DNA of 7,764 bases from Euryarchaeota archaeon UBA250 (GTDB lineage Archaea > Thermoplasmatota > Poseidoniia > Poseidoniales > Thalassarchaeaceae), in NCBI GenBank assembly GCA_002504845.1, contig DATW01000009.1:3265-11028 (forward strand). The letters run 5' to 3'. Numbering within the stretch: the stretch's first letter is position 1; each line of letters begins with the position of its first letter. The notes beneath the pieces were generated by a model. It was not told where the DNA came from. It did not search any database and was given only the letters and a program-made list of their open reading frames with translations. This document shows, piece by piece, positions 1 to 6,079 of the stretch. Made by a program: the position numbers and the translations under genes.

Positions 1-1179
1 CATAATCAACATAGAACTCTTCATTCCGATTTCAATGGTTCCTCTATGCTCATTTCCATGCTGCCCCATTGTCGTTGCCGGATTCCTGGTAACGGCCACC
101 AGTGCAGCCAACGGGTCTAAGCCCATACGGTGAACTGCGAGGCTTCCGACAAACGGAAGAGAAAGTGACGGACAGTTCGGATTGTAGTCTGTAGCCATGG
201 AAAATGCGTAGCCAGAATCATAACATTCCTTCAATGGTAAATCCAAATCCTTCCCCAGAGCGTAGGGGGTTCCAGGTAGGAACGTCTGCATCACCCCTGC
301 TTCATCTGCAGCCCGACGAGATTCAATATTGGATTTAGCAACATGATCGGCACTCACGGCCCCCATCTCGGTTGCGAGCTCCAAACCACCCCCATCCACA
401 AATTCGTCCACATGCAGTCTAATTCCTAGACCCCCATCTTTCGCTGCATTACAAATTTGCTCAGTATCCTCGAGAGAGAACCAACCCGGTTCACAGAAAA
501 CGTCAGCGAAAGAGGCCAGATCATTCTCGATAACGACGGGAAGTTGTTGTTCGATAAGCTCAGTCATGTATTCAGATTTCGACTTATCAGTGGGAAAGTC
601 ATGCGCGCCTAGCCATGTAGTTTCGACTGGCATTGAACTGGATTCGCCTATCGATTTTAATTCCTCGAGCGAGCGAATTTCAGTCTCAACGTTCAGCCCG
701 TATCCTGATTTCGCCTCCAACCTTGCTGTTCCAAGCGTCTTGGCTTGATCTATCCTGGATTTTATGGAATGACGTAACTCCTCATCACTCGATTTTCTTG
801 TCGACTCTACTGTGCTTCGTATGCCTCCTCCGGATTTTGCAATGTCTGAGTAAGACATGCCCCGATAGCGCATAGAAACCTCATGGCTTCTATCCCCCGT
901 CCATGCAAGATGCGTGTGAGAGTCTACAAATGATGGTATAATGCATCGTCCTTCTGCGTTAATTAGATCGATATCGCTAGACTCCTCCCATTCAGAAGTT
1001 ATGCTGCCCTCAGACTGGATGTCTGATATTATGCCGTCTACGATCAGTATCTCAGTTCCACTTTCTCTGATTAACGCTCCTCTGTCTGACATTTCATGAC
1101 CTCTCAGAGGTTCTGATGTATTCCCCGAATCCAAGGTTACCACTGAGCCGGAACCATGTATCAAAATGATACGTGCCAT
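1..1179 (-). CDS. hutI: Imidazolonepropionase, C-terminus cut by the window edge
   Basis: Hydrolyses 4-imidazolone-5-propionate to N-formimino-L-glutamate, the third step of cytosolic histidine degradation. The visible 393 residues read as an amidohydrolase: a beta-sandwich N-terminus, then a TIM barrel. The first metal motif is VDSHTHLAWTGDR (His88, His90, Arg97). It is followed by GGGIRSTVESTR (from 117), EAKSGYG (Tyr160), WLGAHDFP (His193), LHVDEF (His256, Glu259), ADHV (His279) and ATDYNP (Asp331). Spacings between these residues match the zinc and substrate ligands I recall for Bacillus subtilis HutI. The family is usually a little over 400 residues, so only a short tail is missing. In-frame ATGs also occur at 1203, 1191 and 1185. 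I chose 1179 because it leaves the shortest lead into the first strand (ARIILIHG); 1203 is possible. No Shine-Dalgarno site is evident, so a leaderless message is plausible. It is divergent from tsaD; other hut genes, if clustered, lie off the left edge. The function call is firm. Confidence 0.95.
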   Translation of the reverse strand, partial: MARIILIHGSGSVVTLDSGNTSEPLRGHEMSDRGALIRESGTEILIVDGIISDIQSEGSITSEWEESSDIDLINAEGRCIIPSFVDSHTHLAWTGDRSHEVSMRYRGMSYSDIAKSGGGIRSTVESTRKSSDEELRHSIKSRIDQAKTLGTARLEAKSGYGLNVETEIRSLEELKSIGESSSMPVETTWLGAHDFPTDKSKSEYMTELIEQQLPVVIENDLASFADVFCEPGWFSLEDTEQICNAAKDGGLGIRLHVDEFVDGGGLELATEMGAVSADHVAKSNIESRRAADEAGVMQTFLPGTPYALGKDLDLPLKECYDSGYAFSMATDYNPNCPSLSLPFVGSLAVHRMGLDPLAALVAVTRNPATTMGQHGNEHRGTIEIGMKSSMLIM

Positions 1180-1217
1180 GGTCATCGACATGAGGCAATC
1201 CATATCGTTGTGACCCG

Positions 1218-1227
1218 TAATTTTGAA
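1218..1227. promoter_or_regulatory. AT-rich box, possible TATA element shared by divergent hutI and tsaD
   Basis: The only AT-rich run in the short divergent gap reads TAATTTTGAA on the plus strand. It lies about 29 bases before the tsaD GTG. On the other strand it lies about 20 to 40 bases before the candidate hutI ATGs. That is near the position of an archaeal TATA box for leaderless or short-leader transcripts. The match to a canonical TTTATATA box is weak, and the assignment rests mainly on position. Confidence 0.3.
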
Positions 1228-1233
1228 TCTGCG

Positions 1234-1250
1234 AGCCCGTCCCACGGGCT
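1234..1250. repeat. Perfect 7-bp inverted repeat abutting the tsaD start codon
   Basis: AGCCCGT (1234-1240) and ACGGGCT (1244-1250) are exact reverse complements separated by CCC, ending one base before the tsaD GTG. As RNA this would be a GC-rich hairpin touching the start codon. As DNA it could be an operator between the TATA region and a leaderless start site. The repeat is directly visible; its role is not known. Confidence 0.55.
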
Positions 1251-2255
1251 GTGGGACTGATCATCGGCATCGAGAGTACTGCTCATACATTCTCTTTCGG
1301 CGCGGTATCTAGTGACGGATCCGACGTACTTCCATCTTCATCATCGCTGTACAGGCCAGAAGAGGGGGGCATCCATCCGAGAGAGGCTGCAGACCATCAT
1401 GTGCATTCTGCGGGAGATCTCCTTAGAACTGCAATGACAAGCTGGGGTGCCAACAAGGATGATGTCGAGGCAGTTGCATTTAGCCAGGGTCCCGGCCTAG
1501 GTCCCTGCCTGAGAGTCGGGGGGTCTGTCGCAAGATCGATGTCGATGGCTCTAGACGTCCCACTTATTGGGGTGAATCATTGTGTTGCCCATATTGAGAT
1601 TGGACGTAGGATGACTGGGTGTGTAGACCCCATATTGCTGTACGTAAGCGGCGGAAATACGCAAGTCATCGCTCGTGCATCGGGTCGATACAGGGTGCTC
1701 GGCGAAACATTGGACATAGGAATAGGGAACATGCTCGATAAATTTGGAAGGTCGATTGGAATACCCTTTCCCGGTGGACCAGAAATAGAACGAAAAGCAT
1801 CTACATTCATACAAGAAAATGGGTCTGAGCGCCTGTTAGATCTGCCATACGCAGTGCATGGGACAGATATGGCATTCAGCGGCATACTAGGCGCTGCAAT
1901 CGCACATGCAGAACGAGGAGAAGATCACGGACTCGTTTGCCACTCATTGCAAGAGGTGTCATTCGCTAGTTGTGTAGAGGTGGGCGAGAGGGCGATGGCG
2001 CTGACTGGGAAGACAGAAATCTTACTCGGCGGTGGTGTTGCATGTAATCAGAGAATTCGTACAATGACTTCTATAATGGCACAGGAGCGTGGGGGAGAAG
2101 CATACTGGCCAGAAAGACCATTATGCATAGATAATGGGACCATGATAGCGGAATTGGGGAGGAGAATGCTCGATTCAGGCATTGAAACTACGATGACGGA
2201 TAGTGCAATCGACCCATCCCTTAGAACTGACATGACCCCCGTCATATGGTCTTAG
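1251..2255 (+). CDS. kae1: Kae1/TsaD, tRNA threonylcarbamoyladenosine (t6A37) transferase subunit
   Basis: Transfers the threonylcarbamoyl group from TC-AMP to A37 of ANN-decoding tRNAs, as the catalytic subunit of the archaeal KEOPS complex (with Bud32, Cgi121 and Pcc1). The 334 residues are the archaeal/eukaryotic form of this ASKHA-fold enzyme. GIESTAHTF lies at the N-terminus, then YRPEEGGIHPREAA (from 34) and SQGPGLGPCLRVG (from 78). The metal motif VNHCVAHIEIG carries His110 and His114. YVSGGNTQVI begins at 131, GETLDIGIGN at 151, the phosphate loop LLGGGVACNQ at about 258, and CIDNGTMIA has Asp294. Length is that of a stand-alone Kae1, so it is not the Kae1-Bud32 fusion found in some archaea; Bud32 must be elsewhere. 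The start is GTG: the frame has a stop at 1224-1226 and no ATG in between, and GLIIGIES fits the family N-terminus. A hairpin directly precedes the start. Confidence 0.96.
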   Translation: MGLIIGIESTAHTFSFGAVSSDGSDVLPSSSSLYRPEEGGIHPREAADHHVHSAGDLLRTAMTSWGANKDDVEAVAFSQGPGLGPCLRVGGSVARSMSMALDVPLIGVNHCVAHIEIGRRMTGCVDPILLYVSGGNTQVIARASGRYRVLGETLDIGIGNMLDKFGRSIGIPFPGGPEIERKASTFIQENGSERLLDLPYAVHGTDMAFSGILGAAIAHAERGEDHGLVCHSLQEVSFASCVEVGERAMALTGKTEILLGGGVACNQRIRTMTSIMAQERGGEAYWPERPLCIDNGTMIAELGRRMLDSGIETTMTDSAIDPSLRTDMTPVIWS

Positions 2256-2265
2256 CATACCATAT
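2244..2265. repeat. 7-bp inverted repeat across the tsaD stop codon
   Basis: ATATGGT (2244-2250) and ACCATAT (2259-2265) are perfect reverse complements around an 8-base spacer that contains the tsaD TAG. The stem is AT-rich and no T-run follows, so it is a poor terminator candidate. The right arm merges into the AT-rich CATATACTTA (2261-2270), about 45 bases before the next start. That stretch could instead be a TATA-like element for the downstream gene. The role is uncertain. Confidence 0.3.
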
Positions 2266-2309
2266 ACTTATTCGGAGACCTCTGAGCCCACGGACTGGTC
2301 GATTACGAA

Positions 2310-3041
2310 GTGCAGAGGAGAAGGAAGCCAAAAGCAGCACCCGCGAACGTGTTCTCCGGCGGTCAGAAGCCGAAGAAAGCGAAGAAGCCTGCTCACGCAC
2401 CCGTACCGCCCAAAAAGCCTCAAATCAATCCATCCAGACCAGCCCCATCCACTCAAAAGGAGCCTTCCAAACCAATATCAAAATCTAAGGAAGAGGATGC
2501 TTCTATCGAGGCTGAAAAGATCGAAGTTGTGGAATCTCAGATATTAGGCGTACCGAGAAGGAAATCTGCCGGTCTGAAGGCGGAAGAGTCTTCTCCCGAA
2601 TCCGAAGAATCAGAGAATACAGCGGATGAAAGTGCAATAGATATCGAAGTTCAAGAGGCTCTTGCAAGGGCAAAGGAACGTTCAGAGGCTGCGAAGATTA
2701 CACCAAAAAGAGTACCCAGTCCTGTGCCATCAGCCAAACCCAAGAGGAAAAAGCCGGGACGTGGGAGAAATAAGACGTACCAACCTGCTGCAAGGGAGAA
2801 AAGGCTCGATAGGGCCAGGCATATGGAATATAAGTACGAAATGAAGGGGCTGCTAGACGAAATATCTGTTGCTGAAGAGCATCGTTCTTCAATAATCGGA
2901 TCTGTATGGGCTAAGGGTGAGCGGCAAACAGCTGATGAGGCCAAGGCCTTTGTCGAGTCAAAGGTCTCAGAGGGGGCGATTGACGATGATCAGGCAGCCC
3001 GTTTGATTGGACTTATCGACAACTATACTGTCCGAAGATGA
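2310..3041 (+). CDS. Unrecognised charged protein with a disordered N-half and helical C-terminal domain
   Basis: I cannot assign a function. The 243 residues divide by composition. Residues 1-60 are rich in Lys, Pro and Ala with almost no bulky hydrophobics. Residues 61-120 are rich in Glu and Ser. Residues 121-160 are basic again with an RKKPGRGR patch near 146. From about 161 to the end the protein looks folded and helical (MEYKYEMKGLLDEI, then HRSSIIGSVWAKGERQ and DDQAARLIGLID). The basic tails suggest nucleic-acid or ribosome contact, but this is inference. The GTG at 2310 is the only usual start before the conserved part; the frame has a stop at 2283-2285. The last 35 bases overlap the mutase gene in another frame, pointing to cotranscription and perhaps translational coupling. 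No ribosome binding site is seen. It sits between tsaD and the mutase without an obvious link to either. Confidence 0.75.
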   Translation: MQRRRKPKAAPANVFSGGQKPKKAKKPAHAPVPPKKPQINPSRPAPSTQKEPSKPISKSKEEDASIEAEKIEVVESQILGVPRRKSAGLKAEESSPESEESENTADESAIDIEVQEALARAKERSEAAKITPKRVPSPVPSAKPKRKKPGRGRNKTYQPAAREKRLDRARHMEYKYEMKGLLDEISVAEEHRSSIIGSVWAKGERQTADEAKAFVESKVSEGAIDDDQAARLIGLIDNYTVRR

Positions 3042-4581
3042 ACGACTTGAAACACTAAACAGGTGTCAGATAAGCGTGGATACCCCTCCTCCGGCTGGAA
3101 AACCCCCCTTCACGCGAGGGATACACGAGGGGATGTACAAGGATAGAATATGGACAATGCGCCAGTATGCTGGGTTTTCTGATCCAGAATCTACGAATAA
3201 GCGATTCAAGTCACTTCTCAAATCGGGGCAGTCCGGATTATCTGTTGCATTCGATCTGCCCACGCAGCTTGGATTTGATTCGGATGATGATCACTCGATA
3301 GGGGAAGTTGGAAGAGTCGGCGTCCCGATAGATTCAATCTCAGATATGAGGTCGCTTTTCGAGGGTATTGAGATATCAGATGTTAGCACATCCATGACGA
3401 TTAATGCGCCTGCAGCAGTCTTACTTGCAATGTACTCAGTAGTAGCCGAGGAGCAAGGTGTAGAGCTTTCCCAGATATCTGGTACTGTCCAGAATGATGT
3501 TCTAAAAGAGTATATGGCAAGAGGGCTCCATATTCATCCTCCCGAAGGGTCGATGAGACTTGCAGTTGATATTATTGAGTGGTGCTCAGAAAACGCCCCT
3601 AAATGGAATCCGATATCTGTAAGTGGTTACCACATACGAGAAGCAGGTTCTACGGCGGCCCAAGAAGTGGGTTTGACCATTTCAAATGCTCTTGCATACA
3701 TTGAGGCTGCTAAGCAACGCGGACTCAATTTAGATACATTCGCACCCCGAATATCATTCTTTTTCGGCTGTCATCGCGATTTTCTAGAAGAAATATGCAA
3801 ATTCCGCGCTGCGCGTACCCTGTGGTATCAGATTATGAATGAGAGATATGACTTCAATGATGTCAGATGCGGTAGAATGCGATTCCACACTCAAACAGCT
3901 GGAGTTACTCTAACAGCCCAACAATCTACGAATAATATAGTGAGGGTGGCGTACCAAGCGCTTGCCTCAGTGCTCGGAGGAACACAATCACTCCATACAA
4001 ACGGATATGACGAGGCCCTCGGACTTCCCACTGAAGAATCTGCTAAAGTGGCACTCAGGACTCAGCAGATCATAGCACATGAAATTGGCGTAGTGGATCA
4101 TGTTGATCCTCTTGGCGGCGCGCCACTAATTGAAGAAATGACTTCGGACATCATCTCAGAGGCACGAAATGTGATTGAGTCGATAGACAGACACGGTGGG
4201 TCTGTTGAGGCTGTAAAGGCAGGGATACAGTCCAAGATGATTCATGAGAGTGCGTGGATACAGCAGAACGAGTTGGAAGACAATCTACAGAGAGTTGTCG
4301 GGGTAAATCTGCAGGTAGAGGAAGAAGGTAAGTATCCAGGGGGGCAAGTCATCGACGATGAAGCGATTGAGCGACAGATCTCCAAACTTTCTAGCCATAG
4401 AAGTACAAGAAATAATACAAACGTCGAAAATGCGCTCAATGAACTTAGATTGGCTGTGAGCGGGGATGTAAACCTCATCGATCCGATAAGGGTTGCTTGC
4501 AGGTCTGGTGCGACATTGGGGGAGATCTGCGGCATTCTCCGTGATGGACTTGGGACATGGACTGCCCCAGGGGGAATATAG
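3007..4581 (+). CDS. Methylmalonyl-CoA mutase, catalytic (alpha/large) subunit without B12-binding domain
   Basis: Interconverts (R)-methylmalonyl-CoA and succinyl-CoA using adenosylcobalamin. The 524 residues are the substrate-binding TIM barrel. PFTRGIHEGMY starts at 34, TMRQYAGF carries Tyr54, GLSVAFDLPTQLGF starts at 77, and TVQNDVLKEYMARG carries Arg172. SGYHIREAG carries His209, FAPRISFFFGCHRDF follows, then RFHTQTAGVTLTAQQ and LGGTQSLHTN. Tyr54, Arg172 and His209 have the same mutual spacing as Tyr89, Arg207 and His244 of the Propionibacterium enzyme. Tyr and Arg at the first two sites argue for methylmalonyl-CoA rather than isobutyryl-CoA mutase, which has Phe and Gln. The chain ends where the barrel ends; the cobalamin-binding domain (DxHxxG) is absent and not encoded in this window, as in archaea with a two-subunit mutase. 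The TTG start directly follows an in-frame TGA (3004-3006), so nothing earlier is possible; GTG 3076 is the main alternative. The epimerase start abuts the stop codon. Confidence 0.95.
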   Translation: MDLSTTILSEDERLETLNRCQISVDTPPPAGKPPFTRGIHEGMYKDRIWTMRQYAGFSDPESTNKRFKSLLKSGQSGLSVAFDLPTQLGFDSDDDHSIGEVGRVGVPIDSISDMRSLFEGIEISDVSTSMTINAPAAVLLAMYSVVAEEQGVELSQISGTVQNDVLKEYMARGLHIHPPEGSMRLAVDIIEWCSENAPKWNPISVSGYHIREAGSTAAQEVGLTISNALAYIEAAKQRGLNLDTFAPRISFFFGCHRDFLEEICKFRAARTLWYQIMNERYDFNDVRCGRMRFHTQTAGVTLTAQQSTNNIVRVAYQALASVLGGTQSLHTNGYDEALGLPTEESAKVALRTQQIIAHEIGVVDHVDPLGGAPLIEEMTSDIISEARNVIESIDRHGGSVEAVKAGIQSKMIHESAWIQQNELEDNLQRVVGVNLQVEEEGKYPGGQVIDDEAIERQISKLSSHRSTRNNTNVENALNELRLAVSGDVNLIDPIRVACRSGATLGEICGILRDGLGTWTAPGGI

Positions 4582-4995
4582 ATGCCTGAAATATGGTTTG
4601 ACCACATTGGAATTGCCTGTGAATCGAATGATAAATCAGAGAAATTCTGGAGTCTCCTGGGATTCAATATTACTGGTCAGGAAGAGAATGTTCAGCAAGG
4701 TGTGAAGATACGATTCATGGAAGGTAATAATGCTCCTCAACCAAGGTTAGAACTCCTTGAGCCTATTTCAGAGGATACACCTGTTGGACGATTCATCTCC
4801 AAGAGGGGAGCTGGGGTCCAGCAAGTGGCTCTTGCAACCGACGACCTCACATGCCTCCTCGATATATTGAAGTCGAATAATGTCAGACTGATCAATGAAG
4901 AGCCCGTGCAGGGGGCAGGGGGTTCGATGATATCCTTCATTCACCCTTCAAGTACTGGCGGGGTGCTGGTTGAACTGGTTCAGAAGGAACCATGA
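4582..4995 (+). CDS. mce: Methylmalonyl-CoA epimerase (VOC fold)
   Basis: Epimerises (S)- to (R)-methylmalonyl-CoA, linking propionyl-CoA carboxylase to the mutase encoded just upstream. The 137-residue length is normal for this two-module vicinal-oxygen-chelate family. WFDHIGIA gives the first metal ligand, His8. RLELLEPISEDTPVGRFI gives Glu57. HPSSTGGVLVELVQ gives Glu131. The third ligand site is unusual: where relatives have Gly-Ile/Val-His-His, this protein has GVQQVALA (Gln80, Gln81), so the metal-ligand His is Gln81. Gln can coordinate metal in VOC enzymes, so activity may persist with another metal, but a shifted role is possible. The ATG follows the mutase TAG with no spacing, and AGGGGGA at 4569-4575 is a plausible ribosome binding site. 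The tight pairing with the mutase supports the assignment. Confidence 0.88.
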   Translation: MPEIWFDHIGIACESNDKSEKFWSLLGFNITGQEENVQQGVKIRFMEGNNAPQPRLELLEPISEDTPVGRFISKRGAGVQQVALATDDLTCLLDILKSNNVRLINEEPVQGAGGSMISFIHPSSTGGVLVELVQKEP

Positions 4996-5281
4996 AAAGG
5001 GATACCGTAAGGCCCGAGACATGCTTGCAGACGTAGTAGATGCAGTTGTCAAGGAATCAATGGATATTGATGAGATTAAATCACTCAGGAATACGATTTC
5101 TGAACGTCTTGTGAGTGCTAGAGATTCCGGGGATATCACCAATGATGAATTCCTCTCCGCAGGTAAAATCGAAGGAGGAATGGACGTCATTATTGCAATG
5201 CTCGAAAACGAAGCCTCCTCAGAAGAAATTCGTATTCACGTCGAATCCATAGTTGAAAGGATCCACGCAATATCGAGTTAA
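4970..5281 (+). CDS. Unrecognised small helical protein
   Basis: I do not recognise this 103-residue protein. It has no cysteine-pair zinc motif, signal peptide or membrane segment. It looks all-helical: a basic start (WFRRNHEKGYRKARDM), a helix LADVVDAVVKES, then DEIKSLRNTISERLVSARDSG, and two acidic-amphipathic helices to the end. The composition suits a soluble scaffold or subunit; any link to methylmalonyl-CoA metabolism is guesswork. The start is uncertain. TTG at 4970 overlaps the epimerase by 26 bases and has GGGGTG (4960-4965) just upstream. ATG at 5021 would give an 86-residue protein beginning MLADVV. An ATGA at 4992-4995 is in the wrong frame and leads to a stop after 14 codons. 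A continuous reading frame with gene-like composition supports it being real. Confidence 0.6.
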   Translation: MNWFRRNHEKGYRKARDMLADVVDAVVKESMDIDEIKSLRNTISERLVSARDSGDITNDEFLSAGKIEGGMDVIIAMLENEASSEEIRIHVESIVERIHAISS

Positions 5282-5335
5282 TATTCTCACAATAATACTA
5301 GAAACATACTTGAAGAATACTATCTAGGCCTCAAC
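5282..5335 (+). promoter_or_regulatory. AT-rich gap before the RHH-folE-queE-queC genes, with a direct AATACTA repeat
   Basis: One of two gaps in the plus-strand run. It is AT-rich and carries AATACTA twice, at 5294-5300 and 5316-5322, 22 bases (about two helical turns) apart. There is no Shine-Dalgarno site before the ATG at 5336, which would suit a leaderless transcript starting here. No canonical TATA box stands out, so the promoter call rests on position, base composition and the repeat. Confidence 0.3.
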
Positions 5336-5509
5336 ATGCCTAAGATAAGTTTGGACATTCCAGGTCACTTACTTGATGACATCAAAAAGCACGTTGGTGA
5401 GCATGGCAAGTTCGTTAGCGTTGCAGACGCAGTAAGGACGGCCTGTAGAAAAATGCTAGATCAACTAGACGTGATTGATGAACGACATGGCCGTATTAGA
5501 GGTGATTAA
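5336..5509 (+). CDS. Small ribbon-helix-helix (CopG/Arc-type) DNA-binding protein
   Basis: A 57-residue protein whose pattern fits the ribbon-helix-helix fold. A short strand of alternating polar and hydrophobic residues (KISLDIP, 3-9) would insert into the DNA major groove as a dimer. It is followed by helix A (HLLDDIKKHVGEHG, 11-24), a turn with SVADAV, and helix B (VADAVRTACRKMLDQLD, 29-45). The ordinary role of such proteins is a dimeric transcriptional repressor or, less often, an antitoxin. No toxin-like gene adjoins it. Its stop codon (5507-5509) directly precedes the folE ATG. Its last codons, Arg-Gly-Asp, also form GAGGTGAT, a good anti-16S match for folE. Regulation of the folE-queE-queC set, or of itself, is a reasonable inference from this arrangement but is not shown. 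The fold call is from sequence pattern alone. Confidence 0.8.
   Translation: MPKISLDIPGHLLDDIKKHVGEHGKFVSVADAVRTACRKMLDQLDVIDERHGRIRGD
5499..5506 (+). promoter_or_regulatory. Shine-Dalgarno site for folE inside the end of the RHH gene
   Basis: GAGGTGAT is complementary to the conserved archaeal 16S rRNA 3' end (anti-SD ATCACCTC) and ends three bases before the folE ATG. It is the clearest ribosome binding site in the window. It is also read as the last codons of the upstream RHH gene, so translation of the two genes is probably coupled. Confidence 0.7.
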
Positions 5510-6070
5510 ATGACGACAAGGGGCGAGGCTGAGGACGCCATAAAGACGCTGTTGGGATATATCGAAAACGATCCGTCTAGAGAGGGTCTCGAAGATACGC
5601 CCTCGCGAGTCATCAATTCATGGGACGAGATATTCTCAGGATACCACCAATCTCCAGAGCAAGTTCTGAGTTCAACATTCAATGGAGAGGGTTATGATGG
5701 AATAGTTCTGTTGAAGAACATTGAATTCCATAGTACCTGTGAGCATCATCTCCAACCCTTTACTGGAAGTGCACATGTGGCATACATCCCCACGGAACGT
5801 ATTGTTGGAATCAGCAAACTCGCAAGGATCGTAGACCTCCATTCACGCAGATTGCAAAATCAAGAGCGTATCACAAAGAATGTTGCTGATGATTTGGAGG
5901 AGCATCTTTCTCCGCTTGGTTGTGCAGTGATAATCGAAGCCTCGCACGGTTGTATGCAGTGTCGTGGCGTTAAGAAGCAAAATGCAACTATGACCACATC
6001 GTCTATGCGTGGTGTATTTTTTGATAAATCTGAAGCCCGTTCTGAGTTGATGCGTCTAATCAAAGACTGA
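5510..6070 (+). CDS. folE: GTP cyclohydrolase I (type IA, FolE)
   Basis: Converts GTP to 7,8-dihydroneopterin triphosphate and formate, the entry step to folate and to 7-deazaguanine (preQ0) synthesis; the enzyme is a zinc-dependent homodecamer in characterised bacteria. Of the 186 residues, the zinc ligands are Cys77 and His80 in STCEHHLQPF and Cys148 in SHGCMQCRG. His79 and His146 are the flanking active-site histidines. The Cys77-Cys148 spacing (71) equals that of Cys110-Cys181 in E. coli FolE. GISKLARIVDLHSRRLQNQER (split motif, 100-120) and TTSSMRGVF near 152-170 complete the family signature. It lacks only the variable N-terminal extension of longer relatives. Most archaea use the unrelated-in-signature type IB enzyme MptA instead, so a type IA enzyme here suggests lateral acquisition. 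Placement before queE and queC points to preQ0 supply. Zero spacing from the RHH gene, which supplies its ribosome binding site. Confidence 0.96.
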   Translation: MTTRGEAEDAIKTLLGYIENDPSREGLEDTPSRVINSWDEIFSGYHQSPEQVLSSTFNGEGYDGIVLLKNIEFHSTCEHHLQPFTGSAHVAYIPTERIVGISKLARIVDLHSRRLQNQERITKNVADDLEEHLSPLGCAVIIEASHGCMQCRGVKKQNATMTTSSMRGVFFDKSEARSELMRLIKD

Positions 6071-6079
6071 GTTGATACT

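Noticed and set aside
566..875. Plus-strand open frames inside the hutI region
   Set aside because: They are antisense to hutI, whose reading frame carries every conserved imidazolonepropionase motif across this stretch.
2244..2265. Stem-loop at the tsaD stop as a transcription terminator
   Set aside because: The stem is AT-rich and no T-run follows; archaeal termination usually needs T-runs. Kept only as an inverted repeat.
2246..2488. 80-residue plus-strand frame beginning near the tsaD stop
   Set aside because: It overlaps the start of the 2310-3041 gene in another frame and reads as arginine/serine-rich shadow sequence without a recognisable fold.
3038..3041. ATGA stop-start overlap as the mutase start
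   Set aside because: The ATG is not in the mutase frame and reaches a stop after six codons.
4242..4667. 141-residue open frame on the minus strand
   Set aside because: It lies antisense across the well-supported mutase end and epimerase start, and its translation is Ser/Pro/Leu-rich without family features, as expected of a shadow frame.
4992..4995. ATGA overlap as the start of the gene after the epimerase
   Set aside because: That frame stops after 14 codons; the long open frame is the one starting at 4970 or 5021.
5336..5509. RHH protein as the antitoxin of a toxin-antitoxin pair
   Set aside because: The neighbours are folE downstream and a helical protein after a gap upstream; neither resembles a RelE, MazF or PIN toxin.
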